Assembly: GCF_016801985.1 (NCBI RefSeq)
Contig: NZ_JAEVLS010000004.1
Location: forward strand, 744,001 to 808,000
Reading direction: 5' to 3'
Length of the DNA: 64,000 nucleotides
Origin: Steroidobacter gossypii
Lineage (GTDB): Bacteria; Pseudomonadota; Gammaproteobacteria; Steroidobacterales; Steroidobacteraceae
Shown here in pieces: positions 1 to 11,464 of the stretch. A model generated the notes under the pieces. It was not told the origin of the DNA and made no database searches. It was given only the letters and a program-made list of their open reading frames with translations. The stretch's first letter is position 1. The number at the start of each line of letters is the position of its first letter. A program made the position numbers and the translations under genes.

Positions 1-2
1 CC

Positions 3-1628
<1,626 letters not shown>

Positions 1629-1717
1629 AGCTCTGCCGTCGACCCGCAGGCCGCGGCGCGCATGCCCGCGGCCGGCGAGCGCGCCTCTCGTCCGCTGACA
1701 TCGGAGGTAGTCAGCTC

Positions 1718-2371
1718 GTGATTTCCGACGCAGTCATTCTGGTCATCGCGATCTTCGGATTGTTGCTGCTGATCCTCGCGTGTCAGCGGCTGTTCCGGGC
1801 CCGCCTCCTCGCCGCCAGCGGCGCCGGCCTCACCGGCGCGTTGCTGCTCGCCGTCGCCGCGTTGTTATTCGTCGTTTCCTTGAACCTGCACACCTACGCT
1901 CGGCTGACTCACGAGCGGCCCGTCGCGGAGATCGTGTTTCAACAGCGCGGTCCGCAGTCGTTCAACGCGACGCTCACGCAAGTGCCCAACGGCGAAATAC
2001 AAATGTTTGTATTGTCCGGCGACGAGTGGCAACTCGACGCTCGCGTGTTGAAATGGAAGGGCTGGGCCAATCTATTCGGGCTGGACGCGCAGTATCGCCT
2101 GGAGCGCGTCAGCGGCCGCTATAGAAACATCGACCAGGAGCGCAGCGCCGAGCGCACCGTCTACCCGCTCGCCGAGAATCCCGGCCTGGATCTGTGGCAG
2201 CTGACGCTCGACCACCCCTCTCGCCTGCCCTTCGTCGACGCCGTCTACGGCAACGCCGCGTACATGCCCATGTCCGACGGCGCCCGCTACGAAGTCTCCA
2301 TCACGCAATCCGGCCTCATCGCCCGCCCCGTCAACGCCGCCGCTCAACAGGCCGCCGGCAGCTGGCGCTAA
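1718..2371 (+). CDS. Hypothetical protein with two N-terminal membrane segments
   Basis: Unrecognised 217-residue protein. I chose GTG 1718 because GGAGG at 1703-1707 sits ten bases upstream and because the protein then opens directly with a hydrophobic segment; the same frame stays open back into ettA and would give an implausible Arg-rich extension. Residues 3-23 and about 31-56 are two hydrophobic membrane helices. The remainder is polar, with W/Y-rich stretches, and is probably periplasmic. Similar proteins are sometimes labelled multidrug or cation transporters, but two helices and no transporter motif do not support that. It follows ettA by 90 bp on the same strand and is convergent with purL. 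Confidence 0.7.
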   Translation: MISDAVILVIAIFGLLLLILACQRLFRARLLAASGAGLTGALLLAVAALLFVVSLNLHTYARLTHERPVAEIVFQQRGPQSFNATLTQVPNGEIQMFVLSGDEWQLDARVLKWKGWANLFGLDAQYRLERVSGRYRNIDQERSAERTVYPLAENPGLDLWQLTLDHPSRLPFVDAVYGNAAYMPMSDGARYEVSITQSGLIARPVNAAAQQAAGSWR

Positions 2372-2418
2372 TCGCGGCCAGCGTTGTTCGCCTCCCTACT
2401 CAGCGTCCGACCGCTGAT

Positions 2419-5400
2419 TCAGCCCACCCACACGCGAGCGTTGCGGAAGATTCGCATCCACGGGCTGTCTTCGGCCCAGCCATCGGGATGCCAGGAGTTC
2501 TGAAGCGTGCGATACACGCGCTCGGGATGGGGCATCAGCAAGGTGACGCGGCCGTCCGGGGTGGTGATGCCGGTGAGGCCGCGAGGGGAGCCGTTGGGAT
2601 TGGCGGGATAGCGTTCGGTGGCGTTGCCGTGGTTGTCGACGAAACGCAGCGACATGAGATTCGCGCCGATGAGCGAGTCGATGTTGCCGCGGCCGGCGAA
2701 GTCGGCGTAACCCTCGCCGTGGGCGACGGCGATGGGCATGCGTGAGCCTTCCATGCCGGCGAAGAACAGCGACGGCGACTTCACGACCTCGACGAGGCTC
2801 AAGCGACCCTCGAACTGCTCGGAACGGTTGCGAACGAACTTCGGCCAATGTTCGGTGCCTGGGATCAGCTCGCGCAGCGCCGCCATCATCTGGCAGCCGT
2901 TGCAAACACCTAGCGAGAACGTATCGGTGCGATAGAAGAACTGGGTGAACGAATCGCGCAGCTGCGGATGAAACAGAATGGACTTCGCCCACCCTTCACC
3001 AGCGCCCAGCACGTCGCCGTAAGAGAACCCGCCGCAAATCACCATGCCGCGGAACTCGTTCAGATCGAATCGGCCCGCGACCAGGTCGGTCATGTGAACG
3101 TCGAACGGCGCGAAGCCGGCCCGATGAAACGCTGCGGCCATCTCGATGTGACTGTTGACGCCCTGCTCGCGCAGGATGGCCACTTTCGGTCGCACGCCCT
3201 TCGCAATGAACGGCGCGGCTACATCCTGATTCAAATCGAAGCTGAGCTTCACGTTCAAGCCCGGATCTTTCGGATCCGTGACCGTCGCATACTGCTCCTG
3301 CGCACCTTGCGGATTGTCGCGCAGCTGAGTCATACGGAAGCTGGTCTCGGACCACGCACGATGCAACTCGGTGCGCGACTCATCGAGCAACGCCTCGCCC
3401 CCAGACCGAACACGCACGCGATCGCCATTTGTCACCTTACCGATGACGCGGCTCATGGTCGCAAGCCCATGACGATCCAGCACGCCGAGCACGGACTTCA
3501 CATCGCCCGTGCGAACCTGCAGTACCGCGCCCAGCTCTTCGCTGAACAATGCGGCATTCGGATCGCGCACCTCGACCCCCAAATCCACATCGACGCCACA
3601 ATGCCCCGCGAACGCCATCTCGGCGAGCGTTACAAACAAACCACCGTCGGAGCGATCGTGATAAGCGAGAATCGAACCGGCAGCGCGCAATTCGACAATC
3701 GCCGCAAAGAAGCTCGCGAGCGCCTTGGGATCGTCGCAATCCGGTGCTTCGTGACCGAGCTTGCCGAACACCTGCGCAAGACACGAGCCACCCAGCCGAT
3801 CGCGGCCCGCGCCCAGATCGATGAGCACGAGCGAGCTGTCGATCTCCGGACGCAACTGCGGCGTGAGCGTGCGACCCGCATCGCGCACCGGCGCGAACGC
3901 CGACACGATCAGCGACAACGGCGCGACCATGCGACGCGAGCCCTGCTCGCTCTGCCAGCTGGTCTTCATCGACAACGAGTCCTTGCCGACCGGAATGGTG
4001 ATGCCGAGCGCCGGGCAGAATTCTTCGCCGACCGCCTTCACCGTCGCATACAGATCGGCGTCTTCACCAGGCTCGCCGCACGCAGCCATCCAGTTGGCGG
4101 ACAAACGAACCTGATCGAGCGCCGCGATATCGGCGGCCGCAATGTTCGTAACCGCTTCGGCCACGGCCATGCGACCGGACGCAGGCGCGTTCAACAGAGC
4201 GAGCGGCGTGCGCTCGCCCATCGCCATCGCCTCGCCCGTCGCCGACGTGTAGTCGCTCAATGTCACAGCCACGTCGCTGACCGGCACCTGCCACGGACCG
4301 ACCATGGGATCGCGGCTGATCATGCCGCCCACGGTGCGATCGCCGATGGTGATCAGGAATGTTTTATCCGCAATCGCCGGGAAGCGCAGCAAGCGATACG
4401 CCGCGTCTCGCACATCCAGCTTCGCGCCGGTGAAATCATCGCCCAGCGGCGGCAATCGCTTCACGTCGCGCGTCATCTTCGGCGGCTTGCCGAGCATCAC
4501 ATTCAGCGGCAGATCCACCGGCGGCGCTTTCAGCAAAGGATCGCCCACCTTCAACCAGCCATCGTCCGTGATCTCACCGACTACCGAAAACGGGCAGCGC
4601 TCGCGCGCGCACAGCGCGGCGAAACATTCGACATCCTTGGCTTCGATCAACAGCACATAGCGCTCTTGCGCCTCGTTACACCAGATCTCCACAGGAGACA
4701 TGCCCGGCTCGACTGACGGAATGGTGCGCAGATCGACGCGACCACCGCGACCACTGCTGTGTGCCACCGACTCCGGAATCGCGTTCGACAAACCGCCCGC
4801 GCCGACGTCGTGAATCAGCAGGATGGGATTGCTCTCGCCCATCGCCCAGCACTGATCGATGACCTCCTGGGCGCGACGCTGAATCTCTGGATTGCCTCGC
4901 TGCACCGATGCGAAGTCGAGATCTTCCGTGCTCGCGCCACTGCCGACGGACGAAGCGGCGCCGCCGCCCAGGCCGATCAACATCGCAGGACCGCCGAGCA
5001 CGACAATCTTGGCGCCCGGAGGGATCTCCGACTTCTCGACATGCATGCGCCGCACGTTGCCGACGCCGCCGGCGATCATGATGGGCTTGTGATAACCGCG
5101 CAGCGTGGCGCGCGCAGCCGCCGCCTGATCGGACGCCGACGCCTCGAGCTCGAACGTACGGAAGTAGCCCAGAATGTTCGGCCGGCCGAACTCGTTGTTG
5201 AACGCGGCCGCGCCGAGCGGACCTTCGATCATGATGTCCAGCGCGGAGGCGATGCGCCCGGGCTTGCCGAAATCTTTCTCCCACGGCTGCTCGAAGCCGG
5301 GGATGCGCAAGTGAGATACCGAGAAGCCCGCCAGGCCCGCCTTCGGCTTGCCGCCGCGGCCGGTCGCGCCTTCATCGCGGATTTCACCACCCGAACCGGT

Positions 5401-6333
5401 CGCTGCGCCCGGGAACGGCGAGATCGCGGTGGGATGGTTGTGAGTCTCCACCTTCATCAGGATGTCGATGGGCTCGTCGTTGAACTCGTAGCCATGATGC
5501 TTCACGTCCGCGAACCAGCGCCGGCCCACCGGACCTTCGATCACAGCGGCATTGTCGCGATAAGCGGAAAGCACGCCGCGCGAGTTGTTCGCGTACGTGT
5601 TCTTGATCATGGCGAACAACGACTTGGGCTGGCGTTCGCCGTCGATGATCCAGTCGGCGTTGAAGATCTTGTGGCGGCAGTGCTCGGAGTTGGCCTGCGC
5701 GAACATCATCAGCTCGACGTCGGTGGGATCGCGGCCCAGCTTGTTGAAGTTGTCGGCGAGGTAATCGATCTCGTCCGGCGACAGCGCAAGTCCCAGCGAT
5801 TCGTTCGCTTTGACCAGCGCGTCCCGCCCCTGGGCCAGCAGCGGCACGGTTTTCAGCGAACGTGGCGACTGGTGATCGAACAACCGACCGGCATCTTCGT
5901 AGGAGAACACCGCCGCTTCGGTCATGCGGTCGTAGAGCGCTGGCGCCATCGCCTGGAGATCTTCCGCGGACAGCGGCGATGAAGCCCGCACGAAATAAGC
6001 GATGCCGCGTTCGATGCGCTCGATCGCCCGCAATCCGCACACCTGCGCGATATCGGTGGCCTTGCTCGACCAGGGCGAAATCGTGCCCGGCCGCGGAATC
6101 ACCACGATCAACTGCGCCGAGGCGTCGGGAGGCGTTGGCGGCTGCGCCGGCCCATATGTCAGCAGCGCGTCGAGGACGCGCCGTTCATCCGCTGTAAGCG
6201 CCCGTGGCGCTTGCACAAAGTGCGTGTAGCGCGTGGTGAGCGACTCGACAGCGGGGACTCGCGATCGGAGAGCGGCAAGCAGGCGAGCAGTACGGAAATC
6301 GGACAGTGCAGGCGCGCCAGACAGGGTCAGCAT
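2419..6333 (-). CDS. purL: Phosphoribosylformylglycinamidine synthase (single-chain PurL)
   Basis: Cytosolic enzyme of purine biosynthesis: FGAR + glutamine + ATP gives FGAM + glutamate + ADP + Pi. The 1304 residues match the large proteobacterial single-chain form (about 1290-1300). A PurS-like N-terminal domain (about 1-150) and linker are followed by the FGAM synthetase core; motifs seen include [22 protein letters not shown] and [11 protein letters not shown]. The C-terminal class I glutamine amidotransferase has nucleophile Cys in GVCNGCQ and His-Glu in MPHPERV. No other pur gene is adjacent. It starts at ATG 6333, 85 bp after the DUF1820 gene on the same strand. Confidence 0.98.
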   Translation of the reverse strand: MLTLSGAPALSDFRTARLLAALRSRVPAVESLTTRYTHFVQAPRALTADERRVLDALLTYGPAQPPTPPDASAQLIVVIPRPGTISPWSSKATDIAQVCGLRAIERIERGIAYFVRASSPLSAEDLQAMAPALYDRMTEAAVFSYEDAGRLFDHQSPRSLKTVPLLAQGRDALVKANESLGLALSPDEIDYLADNFNKLGRDPTDVELMMFAQANSEHCRHKIFNADWIIDGERQPKSLFAMIKNTYANNSRGVLSAYRDNAAVIEGPVGRRWFADVKHHGYEFNDEPIDILMKVETHNHPTAISPFPGAATGSGGEIRDEGATGRGGKPKAGLAGFSVSHLRIPGFEQPWEKDFGKPGRIASALDIMIEGPLGAAAFNNEFGRPNILGYFRTFELEASASDQAAAARATLRGYHKPIMIAGGVGNVRRMHVEKSEIPPGAKIVVLGGPAMLIGLGGGAASSVGSGASTEDLDFASVQRGNPEIQRRAQEVIDQCWAMGESNPILLIHDVGAGGLSNAIPESVAHSSGRGGRVDLRTIPSVEPGMSPVEIWCNEAQERYVLLIEAKDVECFAALCARERCPFSVVGEITDDGWLKVGDPLLKAPPVDLPLNVMLGKPPKMTRDVKRLPPLGDDFTGAKLDVRDAAYRLLRFPAIADKTFLITIGDRTVGGMISRDPMVGPWQVPVSDVAVTLSDYTSATGEAMAMGERTPLALLNAPASGRMAVAEAVTNIAAADIAALDQVRLSANWMAACGEPGEDADLYATVKAVGEEFCPALGITIPVGKDSLSMKTSWQSEQGSRRMVAPLSLIVSAFAPVRDAGRTLTPQLRPEIDSSLVLIDLGAGRDRLGGSCLAQVFGKLGHEAPDCDDPKALASFFAAIVELRAAGSILAYHDRSDGGLFVTLAEMAFAGHCGVDVDLGVEVRDPNAALFSEELGAVLQVRTGDVKSVLGVLDRHGLATMSRVIGKVTNGDRVRVRSGGEALLDESRTELHRAWSETSFRMTQLRDNPQGAQEQYATVTDPKDPGLNVKLSFDLNQDVAAPFIAKGVRPKVAILREQGVNSHIEMAAAFHRAGFAPFDVHMTDLVAGRFDLNEFRGMVICGGFSYGDVLGAGEGWAKSILFHPQLRDSFTQFFYRTDTFSLGVCNGCQMMAALRELIPGTEHWPKFVRNRSEQFEGRLSLVEVVKSPSLFFAGMEGSRMPIAVAHGEGYADFAGRGNIDSLIGANLMSLRFVDNHGNATERYPANPNGSPRGLTGITTPDGRVTLLMPHPERVYRTLQNSWHPDGWAEDSPWMRIFRNARVWVG

Positions 6334-6399
6334 GGAGTGCGACGGGGGCAGCGGAACGGGCGCGAATCATACCGGAAAACGGCCCGTTCTGCCGGCGCG

Positions 6400-6417
6400 C
6401 TGCCCGCTTTCGGGCAG
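6400..6417 (-). terminator. Hairpin just downstream of the DUF1820 gene
   Basis: CTGCCCG and CGGGCAG form a perfect 7-bp stem around a 4-base loop, starting two bases after the DUF1820 stop codon. There is no immediate T-run on the minus strand, so it may be a weak or Rho-assisted terminator or an mRNA 3' stabiliser ahead of purL. Confidence 0.4.
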
Positions 6418-6418
6418 G

Positions 6419-6748
6419 CTATTTCTTGTCCCCCGGCGTATACACCGGCATCGGGAACGGCGTGACGTTGGAGCCGTCGAAGTTGCTGATCTTGCTCACG
6501 CCCTGCTGGCGCACTTCATCGATGCGCAGGACCGAATGCATCGGCAGATAGGTGCGCTTCACCCCGTCGAATTCGGCCTTGACCTTCTCCTCGGTGGGAT
6601 CGACCACCACCGCCGAGCGCTCGCCAAACACCAGCTCTTCGACTTCCACGAAGCCGAACAGCGAGCCGTGGCTGACCTTGCGGGCGTAGATTTCGTAGAC
6701 CTTGCCTTGGTTGACAAAAACGACCTTGAAAATGTGACTGGCTGCCAT
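6419..6748 (-). CDS. DUF1820 family protein
   Basis: Small 109-residue soluble protein resembling the DUF1820 family, which is widespread in gammaproteobacteria and has no assigned function. It opens MAASHIFKVVFVNQGKVYEIY and is rich in beta-type sequence, with no signal peptide, membrane segment or obvious catalytic motif. It lies upstream of purL in the same direction with a hairpin between them. The divergent tagH-like gene starts 143 bp away, so 6749-6891 should hold both promoters. Confidence 0.85.
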   Translation of the reverse strand: MAASHIFKVVFVNQGKVYEIYARKVSHGSLFGFVEVEELVFGERSAVVVDPTEEKVKAEFDGVKRTYLPMHSVLRIDEVRQQGVSKISNFDGSNVTPFPMPVYTPGDKK

Positions 6749-6891
6749 CTTGCTGTTGGGCCTTGGTTGATAGGCTGCGCGCTTGAGGCTATGTCATATC
6801 GACCTATGTCAGATGCACAGGTCGAAGGCATGTCCAGCGGCGCTGCCGCGTAAGGCAATCTCCTAAGTTTCCGGTCAGTCTTGACCCTGCA

Positions 6892-8358
6892 ATGGCACTG
6901 AAACTCCGCGTCATCAGCGATCACTACAAGGCGCTCGGCAAGCGCAGCTCGCGCCTGTTCGGCGTCACCGGCGGGAAGATCGGTCGCGCCGCGGACAACG
7001 ACTGGATTCTCCCCGACCCGGATCGCTACATCTCCAGCCACCACTGCAAGGTGGAGTTCCGCGCCGGCCAATGGATGCTGGAGGATACCAGCACCAACGG
7101 CGTCTTCATCAATGGCTCCGACGTGCCCGCCTCGGTGGAGGGCGCTTATGCGCTCAAAGACGGCGATCGGCTGCGATTGGGCGACTACGAAATCCTGGTC
7201 GGCATCGACGAACGCAACGATTTTCCGCCCGACGCCAGTGGCCAGCTGCCCGCGCCCGTGCGCGCCGCCCCGCGCCGTGGCTCGCCCGAGCCTGAAATCG
7301 ACCTGGGCGAAGAGCTGGACCTCACCGACCTGCTGAGCGACGCGGCGATGAAAGCGGCCGAGGCGCCCAGGCCCGCGGCCAATGGCGCATCGAGCGCGGT
7401 CGCGAGTCCGAGTGCCGGCTCGAGTCTGAATGCGAGCTCCCAGTCGACTCCCCACTCGAGCCCCAGCCTGCTCGATCTCAACAAGGCGCTCGGCATCGAT
7501 CTGCAGAGCACGCGGCCCGGCGTCCAGAACAACACCGTGCCCGGTCGCCCCGCGCGCAGCGGTTTCACTTCGCTGCTCGACAATCCCGACGAACCGGAGC
7601 AGCGAACTATCGCGCCTGGTCGTAAACCGGACGACTGGCAGATGCAGACCCAGCCGTACGATCGCAAGTCGTTACAGGCGCTGACCAATCCCGGTTCGAT
7701 GGCCCGCCCGGCGGAAAAGCCGGCCGCGACGCCGGCGCGTCGCGCGACCGACGGCGGCACGCTCGAGCCCGCCAATGGCGTGGAAGCCTTCTGCCGCGGC
7801 GCTGGCATCGATCCCTCGTCTCTGCCGCTGGAAACGCAGCACGCGCTGTTGCAGCTGGCCGGCCAGATGACGCGCGAAGTCGTGCTCGGCTTGATGGACG
7901 TGCTCAAAGGTCGCGCCGATCAGAAAACCCGTTTGCGCCTGAGCCAGACGCAGATTCAACCGGCCGACAACAATCCGCTGAAGTTTTCGGCGAGCGTCGA
8001 TGAAGCGTTGCTCAAGCTGCTCGACGGACACAGCAACACTCGCTATCTCGGCCCGGTAGAAGCGATCCGCGATTCGTTCGCCGATTTACGCACGCATCAG
8101 GTCGCGCTGTCAGGCGCGATCCAGGCTGCCATCGACGAACTGATGAACCGCATCGAGCCGGGCGAGCTGCAGGAAAAGTTCGACCGCGGATTGAAGCGCG
8201 GCGCGCTGCTCGGCGCGGCCAACAAAATGAAATACTGGGATCTGTACACCGAGTTCTATCACGTGCTGAATCAGCGCAACGAGCAGAACCTGCCGACGCT
8301 GTTCGCCGAAGAGCTGGCGCGGACCTACGCCGAAAGAGCGGCGCAGAAAAAACGTTGA
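6892..8358 (+). CDS. tagH: Type VI secretion-associated FHA domain protein (TagH-like)
   Basis: 488 residues. An N-terminal forkhead-associated phosphothreonine-binding domain (about 1-110) shows GKIGRAADNDW, SSHHCKVEF and TNGVFING. A Ser/Pro/Ala-rich linker (about 115-290) follows, then a C-terminal domain (about 295-480) like that of type VI secretion FHA proteins. In T6SS loci the FHA partner is phosphorylated by kinase PpkA and affects assembly of the apparatus. No PpkA, PppA, Tss or Hcp gene lies in this window. The stop codon directly abuts the mltF stop, leaving no room for a terminator. Family call is fairly secure; a role in secretion is unproven here. Confidence 0.85.
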   Translation: MALKLRVISDHYKALGKRSSRLFGVTGGKIGRAADNDWILPDPDRYISSHHCKVEFRAGQWMLEDTSTNGVFINGSDVPASVEGAYALKDGDRLRLGDYEILVGIDERNDFPPDASGQLPAPVRAAPRRGSPEPEIDLGEELDLTDLLSDAAMKAAEAPRPAANGASSAVASPSAGSSLNASSQSTPHSSPSLLDLNKALGIDLQSTRPGVQNNTVPGRPARSGFTSLLDNPDEPEQRTIAPGRKPDDWQMQTQPYDRKSLQALTNPGSMARPAEKPAATPARRATDGGTLEPANGVEAFCRGAGIDPSSLPLETQHALLQLAGQMTREVVLGLMDVLKGRADQKTRLRLSQTQIQPADNNPLKFSASVDEALLKLLDGHSNTRYLGPVEAIRDSFADLRTHQVALSGAIQAAIDELMNRIEPGELQEKFDRGLKRGALLGAANKMKYWDLYTEFYHVLNQRNEQNLPTLFAEELARTYAERAAQKKR

Positions 8359-9822
8359 TCAACGCCGCGGAGTGAGCATGCCATTCGCCGGCGGCTGCGA
8401 TGGAGCCGCCGTGCTCGTGCTGAGCGTGGCCTTCGAATCGCGCTGCGCCGCTGGACCTGCATCCGTCGCAACCCAATCCAGGATGTCGATGTAGCCGCGA
8501 ATGTTCTCCACGAAGCGCACCGGCTCCCAGCCTCTCGCATAACCGCGCTTCACACGCGTGTACCACTTCGCTTGCGTCAACAACGGAAGGTGCTCGCGCA
8601 CGTCGTTCCATGAGTCCGGATTCTTGCCGTGCCACTGCGTCAGGATGCGCGCGTCTTCTAGATGTCCCACGCCGACGTTGTAGGCCGCCAGCGTGAACCA
8701 GGTGCGATCCGGCTCCAGGATGCGCTTGGGGATCTGGCTACGCAGCCATTGGAAATAGCGCGCCCCACCGAAGATGCTCGCGCGCGGATCCAATCGATTG
8801 GTGACATTCAGCGATTGCGCCGTTTCTTCGGTGAGCATCATCAAGCCGCGCACGCCGGTATGAGAAGTCGCGTTCGGATCCCAATGCGATTCCTGATAGC
8901 CGACCGCCGCGAGCAGACGCCAGTCGACGCCCACCTCGTCGGCGGCCTCCTTGAACCAGTGCCGATACTGCGGCAAGCGTGTTTCGATGTGCTCCATGAA
9001 CACGCGCGCCTGGATGTAATCGAAACGGTCCGTGCCGCCGTAGTAAGTATCGAGTATCGAGGCGAGTCGGCCTTCCGCGCGCGCCGACGAGAAAAACGCA
9101 GTCACTCGTTTGAGCAACGTCGGATCGCGCGCATCGACGGCCCACGCCAGCGCCTTGCCGCCCGACAGATCGAAAGCGATGCGAATTTCCGGATGAAATG
9201 CGCGACCGATGGCGAACTCGTTGGTATCGGCCACCGTGTAGTCGAACTCGCGCCGGGACAATCGATACAACAACTCTTCGGTTTCGACGGCCGGATTCTC
9301 CACCCAGCTGAGATTGGCGTAGTGAACGCGCAGTTGCTCCAGCGTGGCCGCGTGGGCGCTGCCGGCCACGACTTCGATGTGGCCGCCATAGGTTTGATCG
9401 AGCCGTCGCGGGCGAGCATCACCCTGGCGAAAGATCAAATGCTCCCGAACCTGCTGATACGGCGGGCCGAAGCCGGTCTGCGGCGGCAGGCGCAAGCCGC
9501 GCGTCAGGCCGGCGGCCGCGATGTGCGCCCGGCGCGATTCGAGCTCGCGCATGGCGTCGGCCACGTTGGGCACGGAGTAAATGAACAGCTTGACACCCAA
9601 CTCGGCCGCGAAGCGGGCCGCAAGATCGAATTCGGGCCCCTGCGGGCCGTCGGCGCCCAGGTAATAGGCGCTGGGCAGGTTGCGAGTCACCACCCGCAGC
9701 TCTCCGCTGCGCAAAATTTGCTCCATGACGCTCGGCGGCTGGGAACAAGTCCCCAACAGCAGCATGGCGATGATGGCGAGGGTGATCTTCAACGCTGATT
9801 TCTTTGACTCGAGATCGGGCAT
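8359..9822 (-). CDS. mltF: Membrane-bound lytic murein transglycosylase F (MltF-like)
   Basis: 487-residue cell-wall lytic enzyme predicted to cleave the MurNAc-GlcNAc bond of peptidoglycan. ATG 9822 gives a hydrophobic signal sequence ending near GTC-SQP, a slightly non-canonical lipobox, so lipidation is likely but not certain. A bacterial solute-binding-type domain (about 30-260, opening LRSGELRVVTRNLPSAYYLG) is followed by an SLT lysozyme-like domain (about 285-440) with the catalytic Glu in GYQESHWDP and the AAYNVGVGH motif. The longer frame to 9957 would overlap the divergent amidase start and reads as charged non-coding sequence. Domain order and length match MltF (about 480-520). Confidence 0.93.
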   Translation of the reverse strand: MPDLESKKSALKITLAIIAMLLLGTCSQPPSVMEQILRSGELRVVTRNLPSAYYLGADGPQGPEFDLAARFAAELGVKLFIYSVPNVADAMRELESRRAHIAAAGLTRGLRLPPQTGFGPPYQQVREHLIFRQGDARPRRLDQTYGGHIEVVAGSAHAATLEQLRVHYANLSWVENPAVETEELLYRLSRREFDYTVADTNEFAIGRAFHPEIRIAFDLSGGKALAWAVDARDPTLLKRVTAFFSSARAEGRLASILDTYYGGTDRFDYIQARVFMEHIETRLPQYRHWFKEAADEVGVDWRLLAAVGYQESHWDPNATSHTGVRGLMMLTEETAQSLNVTNRLDPRASIFGGARYFQWLRSQIPKRILEPDRTWFTLAAYNVGVGHLEDARILTQWHGKNPDSWNDVREHLPLLTQAKWYTRVKRGYARGWEPVRFVENIRGYIDILDWVATDAGPAAQRDSKATLSTSTAAPSQPPANGMLTPRR

Positions 9823-9951
9823 CCTGCCACGACCCTCGTGCGAACGCCAAAAGGCGCGACTTTTGTCGTTCGCTCGTCGCCCGTGGCGACGGGGTACGTC
9901 CCTGTGCCCGGGGGTGGCCCCTGGAAACGTCGGCTGTGAGAGACTGCCCCC

Positions 9952-11301
9952 ATGCAATCCCTCGCCAAGCTCTCACATTCTTTATCCACTGGCCAGCTGC
10001 GGGCGCGCGAGCTGGTCGAGCAGGCGTTGCAGCGTATTGCCGATCCCAACGGCGAAGGCTCGCGAGCGTTCATGACGGTCGCGGCGGCGGCCGCTCGGGC
10101 CCAGGCCGACGAGATCGATCGCATGCGGGCGGCGGGCGAAGCGCTGCCGGCGTTTGCAGGCATTCCCCTAGCCATCAAGGATCTTTTCGACGTCGCCGGC
10201 GAGGTCACCTGCGCCGGCTCGCGCATTCTGGCAAATGAGCCGCCAGCCCTGCGCGACGCGCCGGTGATCGCTCGCCTGCGCGCCGCCGGTTTCATCTTCA
10301 TCGGGCGCAACACGATGACCGAGTTCGCGTTCTCCGGCCTCGGCCTGAATCCCCACTACGGCACGCCCGCCAGTCCCTTCGATCGCGCGACTCGACGCCT
10401 TCCAGGCGGATCGACCTCCGGCGGCGCCGTCGCTGTCGCCGATGGCATGGCGGCCGCGAGCTTGGGAACAGACACCGGCGGCTCATGCCGCATCCCCGCG
10501 GCGTTCTGTGGCATCGTCGGTTTCAAACCCACTGCGCATCGGGTGCCACGCGACGGCGTGATTCCACTGGCGCATTCTCTCGATTCGATCGGCCCGCTCG
10601 CAAACAGCGTAGCGTGTTGTGCGACGCTGGATGCGATCCTGCGCGGCGTGACGCCGCGCCCACTGGCCGATGTTTCTATTCGCGAGGTTCGTTTGCTTCT
10701 GCCAAGCTCACTTGTTCTGAATGACATGGATGAGCAGGTGGCGGCCTCGTTCGAACACGCCATCGGCGAACTCGCGCGCGCGGACATCGCGGTTTCGCGT
10801 GAGCCGCTGCGGGAGCTGCTGCGCATTCCTGAAATCAACTCGCGCGGCGGGATCGCAACCGCCGAAGCGTACGCGTGGCATCGGCCACTGCTCGAGCGCT
10901 ATCGCGATCAATACGACCCGCGCGTCGCCAACAGAATTCTCAAAGCTCGTGATCTCACAGATAACGATGTGCGTGAGATGCACGATGCCCGCGCTGAGGT
11001 CATCGAGGCCATCGAACGAGCGACGCAGGGTGTTGACGCGCTGGTGCTACCGACGACGCCGATCATCCCGCCGCCCATGAGCGCCTTCGAAGTCGACGCG
11101 GACTATATGCGGCTCAATGCACTCGTCCTGCGCAACCCGTCGCTCGCGAATTTTCTGGACGGCTGCGCGATCTCGCTGCCTGTGCATCGTCAGGGAGCGG
11201 CGCCCGTAGGTTTGATGCTGATCGGTCGACGCGGCCACGACGCACGTTTGCTCGCCATCGCGCGGACGATCGAAGCCGTTCTGAACCGAGCTCGGATCTG
11301 A
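9952..11301 (+). CDS. Amidase-signature family amidase
   Basis: 449-residue soluble hydrolase of the amidase-signature superfamily (Ser-cisSer-Lys triad), which hydrolyses carboxamides. Lys76 (IPLAIKDLF), Ser154 (PGGSTSGGAVAV) and Ser178 (GTDTGGSCRIP) have the family's spacing of 78 and 24 residues. No signal peptide. The substrate cannot be read from the sequence; absence of GatB/GatC nearby argues against GatA, and biuret, urea or aryl-amide hydrolases are all possible. It is divergent from mltF, with about 130 bp between the starts. Confidence 0.9.
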   Translation: MQSLAKLSHSLSTGQLRARELVEQALQRIADPNGEGSRAFMTVAAAAARAQADEIDRMRAAGEALPAFAGIPLAIKDLFDVAGEVTCAGSRILANEPPALRDAPVIARLRAAGFIFIGRNTMTEFAFSGLGLNPHYGTPASPFDRATRRLPGGSTSGGAVAVADGMAAASLGTDTGGSCRIPAAFCGIVGFKPTAHRVPRDGVIPLAHSLDSIGPLANSVACCATLDAILRGVTPRPLADVSIREVRLLLPSSLVLNDMDEQVAASFEHAIGELARADIAVSREPLRELLRIPEINSRGGIATAEAYAWHRPLLERYRDQYDPRVANRILKARDLTDNDVREMHDARAEVIEAIERATQGVDALVLPTTPIIPPPMSAFEVDADYMRLNALVLRNPSLANFLDGCAISLPVHRQGAAPVGLMLIGRRGHDARLLAIARTIEAVLNRARI

Positions 11302-11464
11302 GTGCGTCGATAGCGATCGCGCGCAGGCTCGGCCGATGACCGACACAAAGGGCCGCACCGAGCATGTCTCGAGATATCCGAGCCTCGCGCGGTGAGCGCA
11401 ACTGCGCGAGTATGATGTCGTCGTCGGATGTCGCAGCTTTCTCGTCAACGGACCTGGAGAGCGC

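Noticed and set aside
2968-4716. 582-residue plus-strand open frame
   Set aside because: Lies wholly antisense to purL and is rich in Arg/His/Gln without any domain; a compositional shadow.
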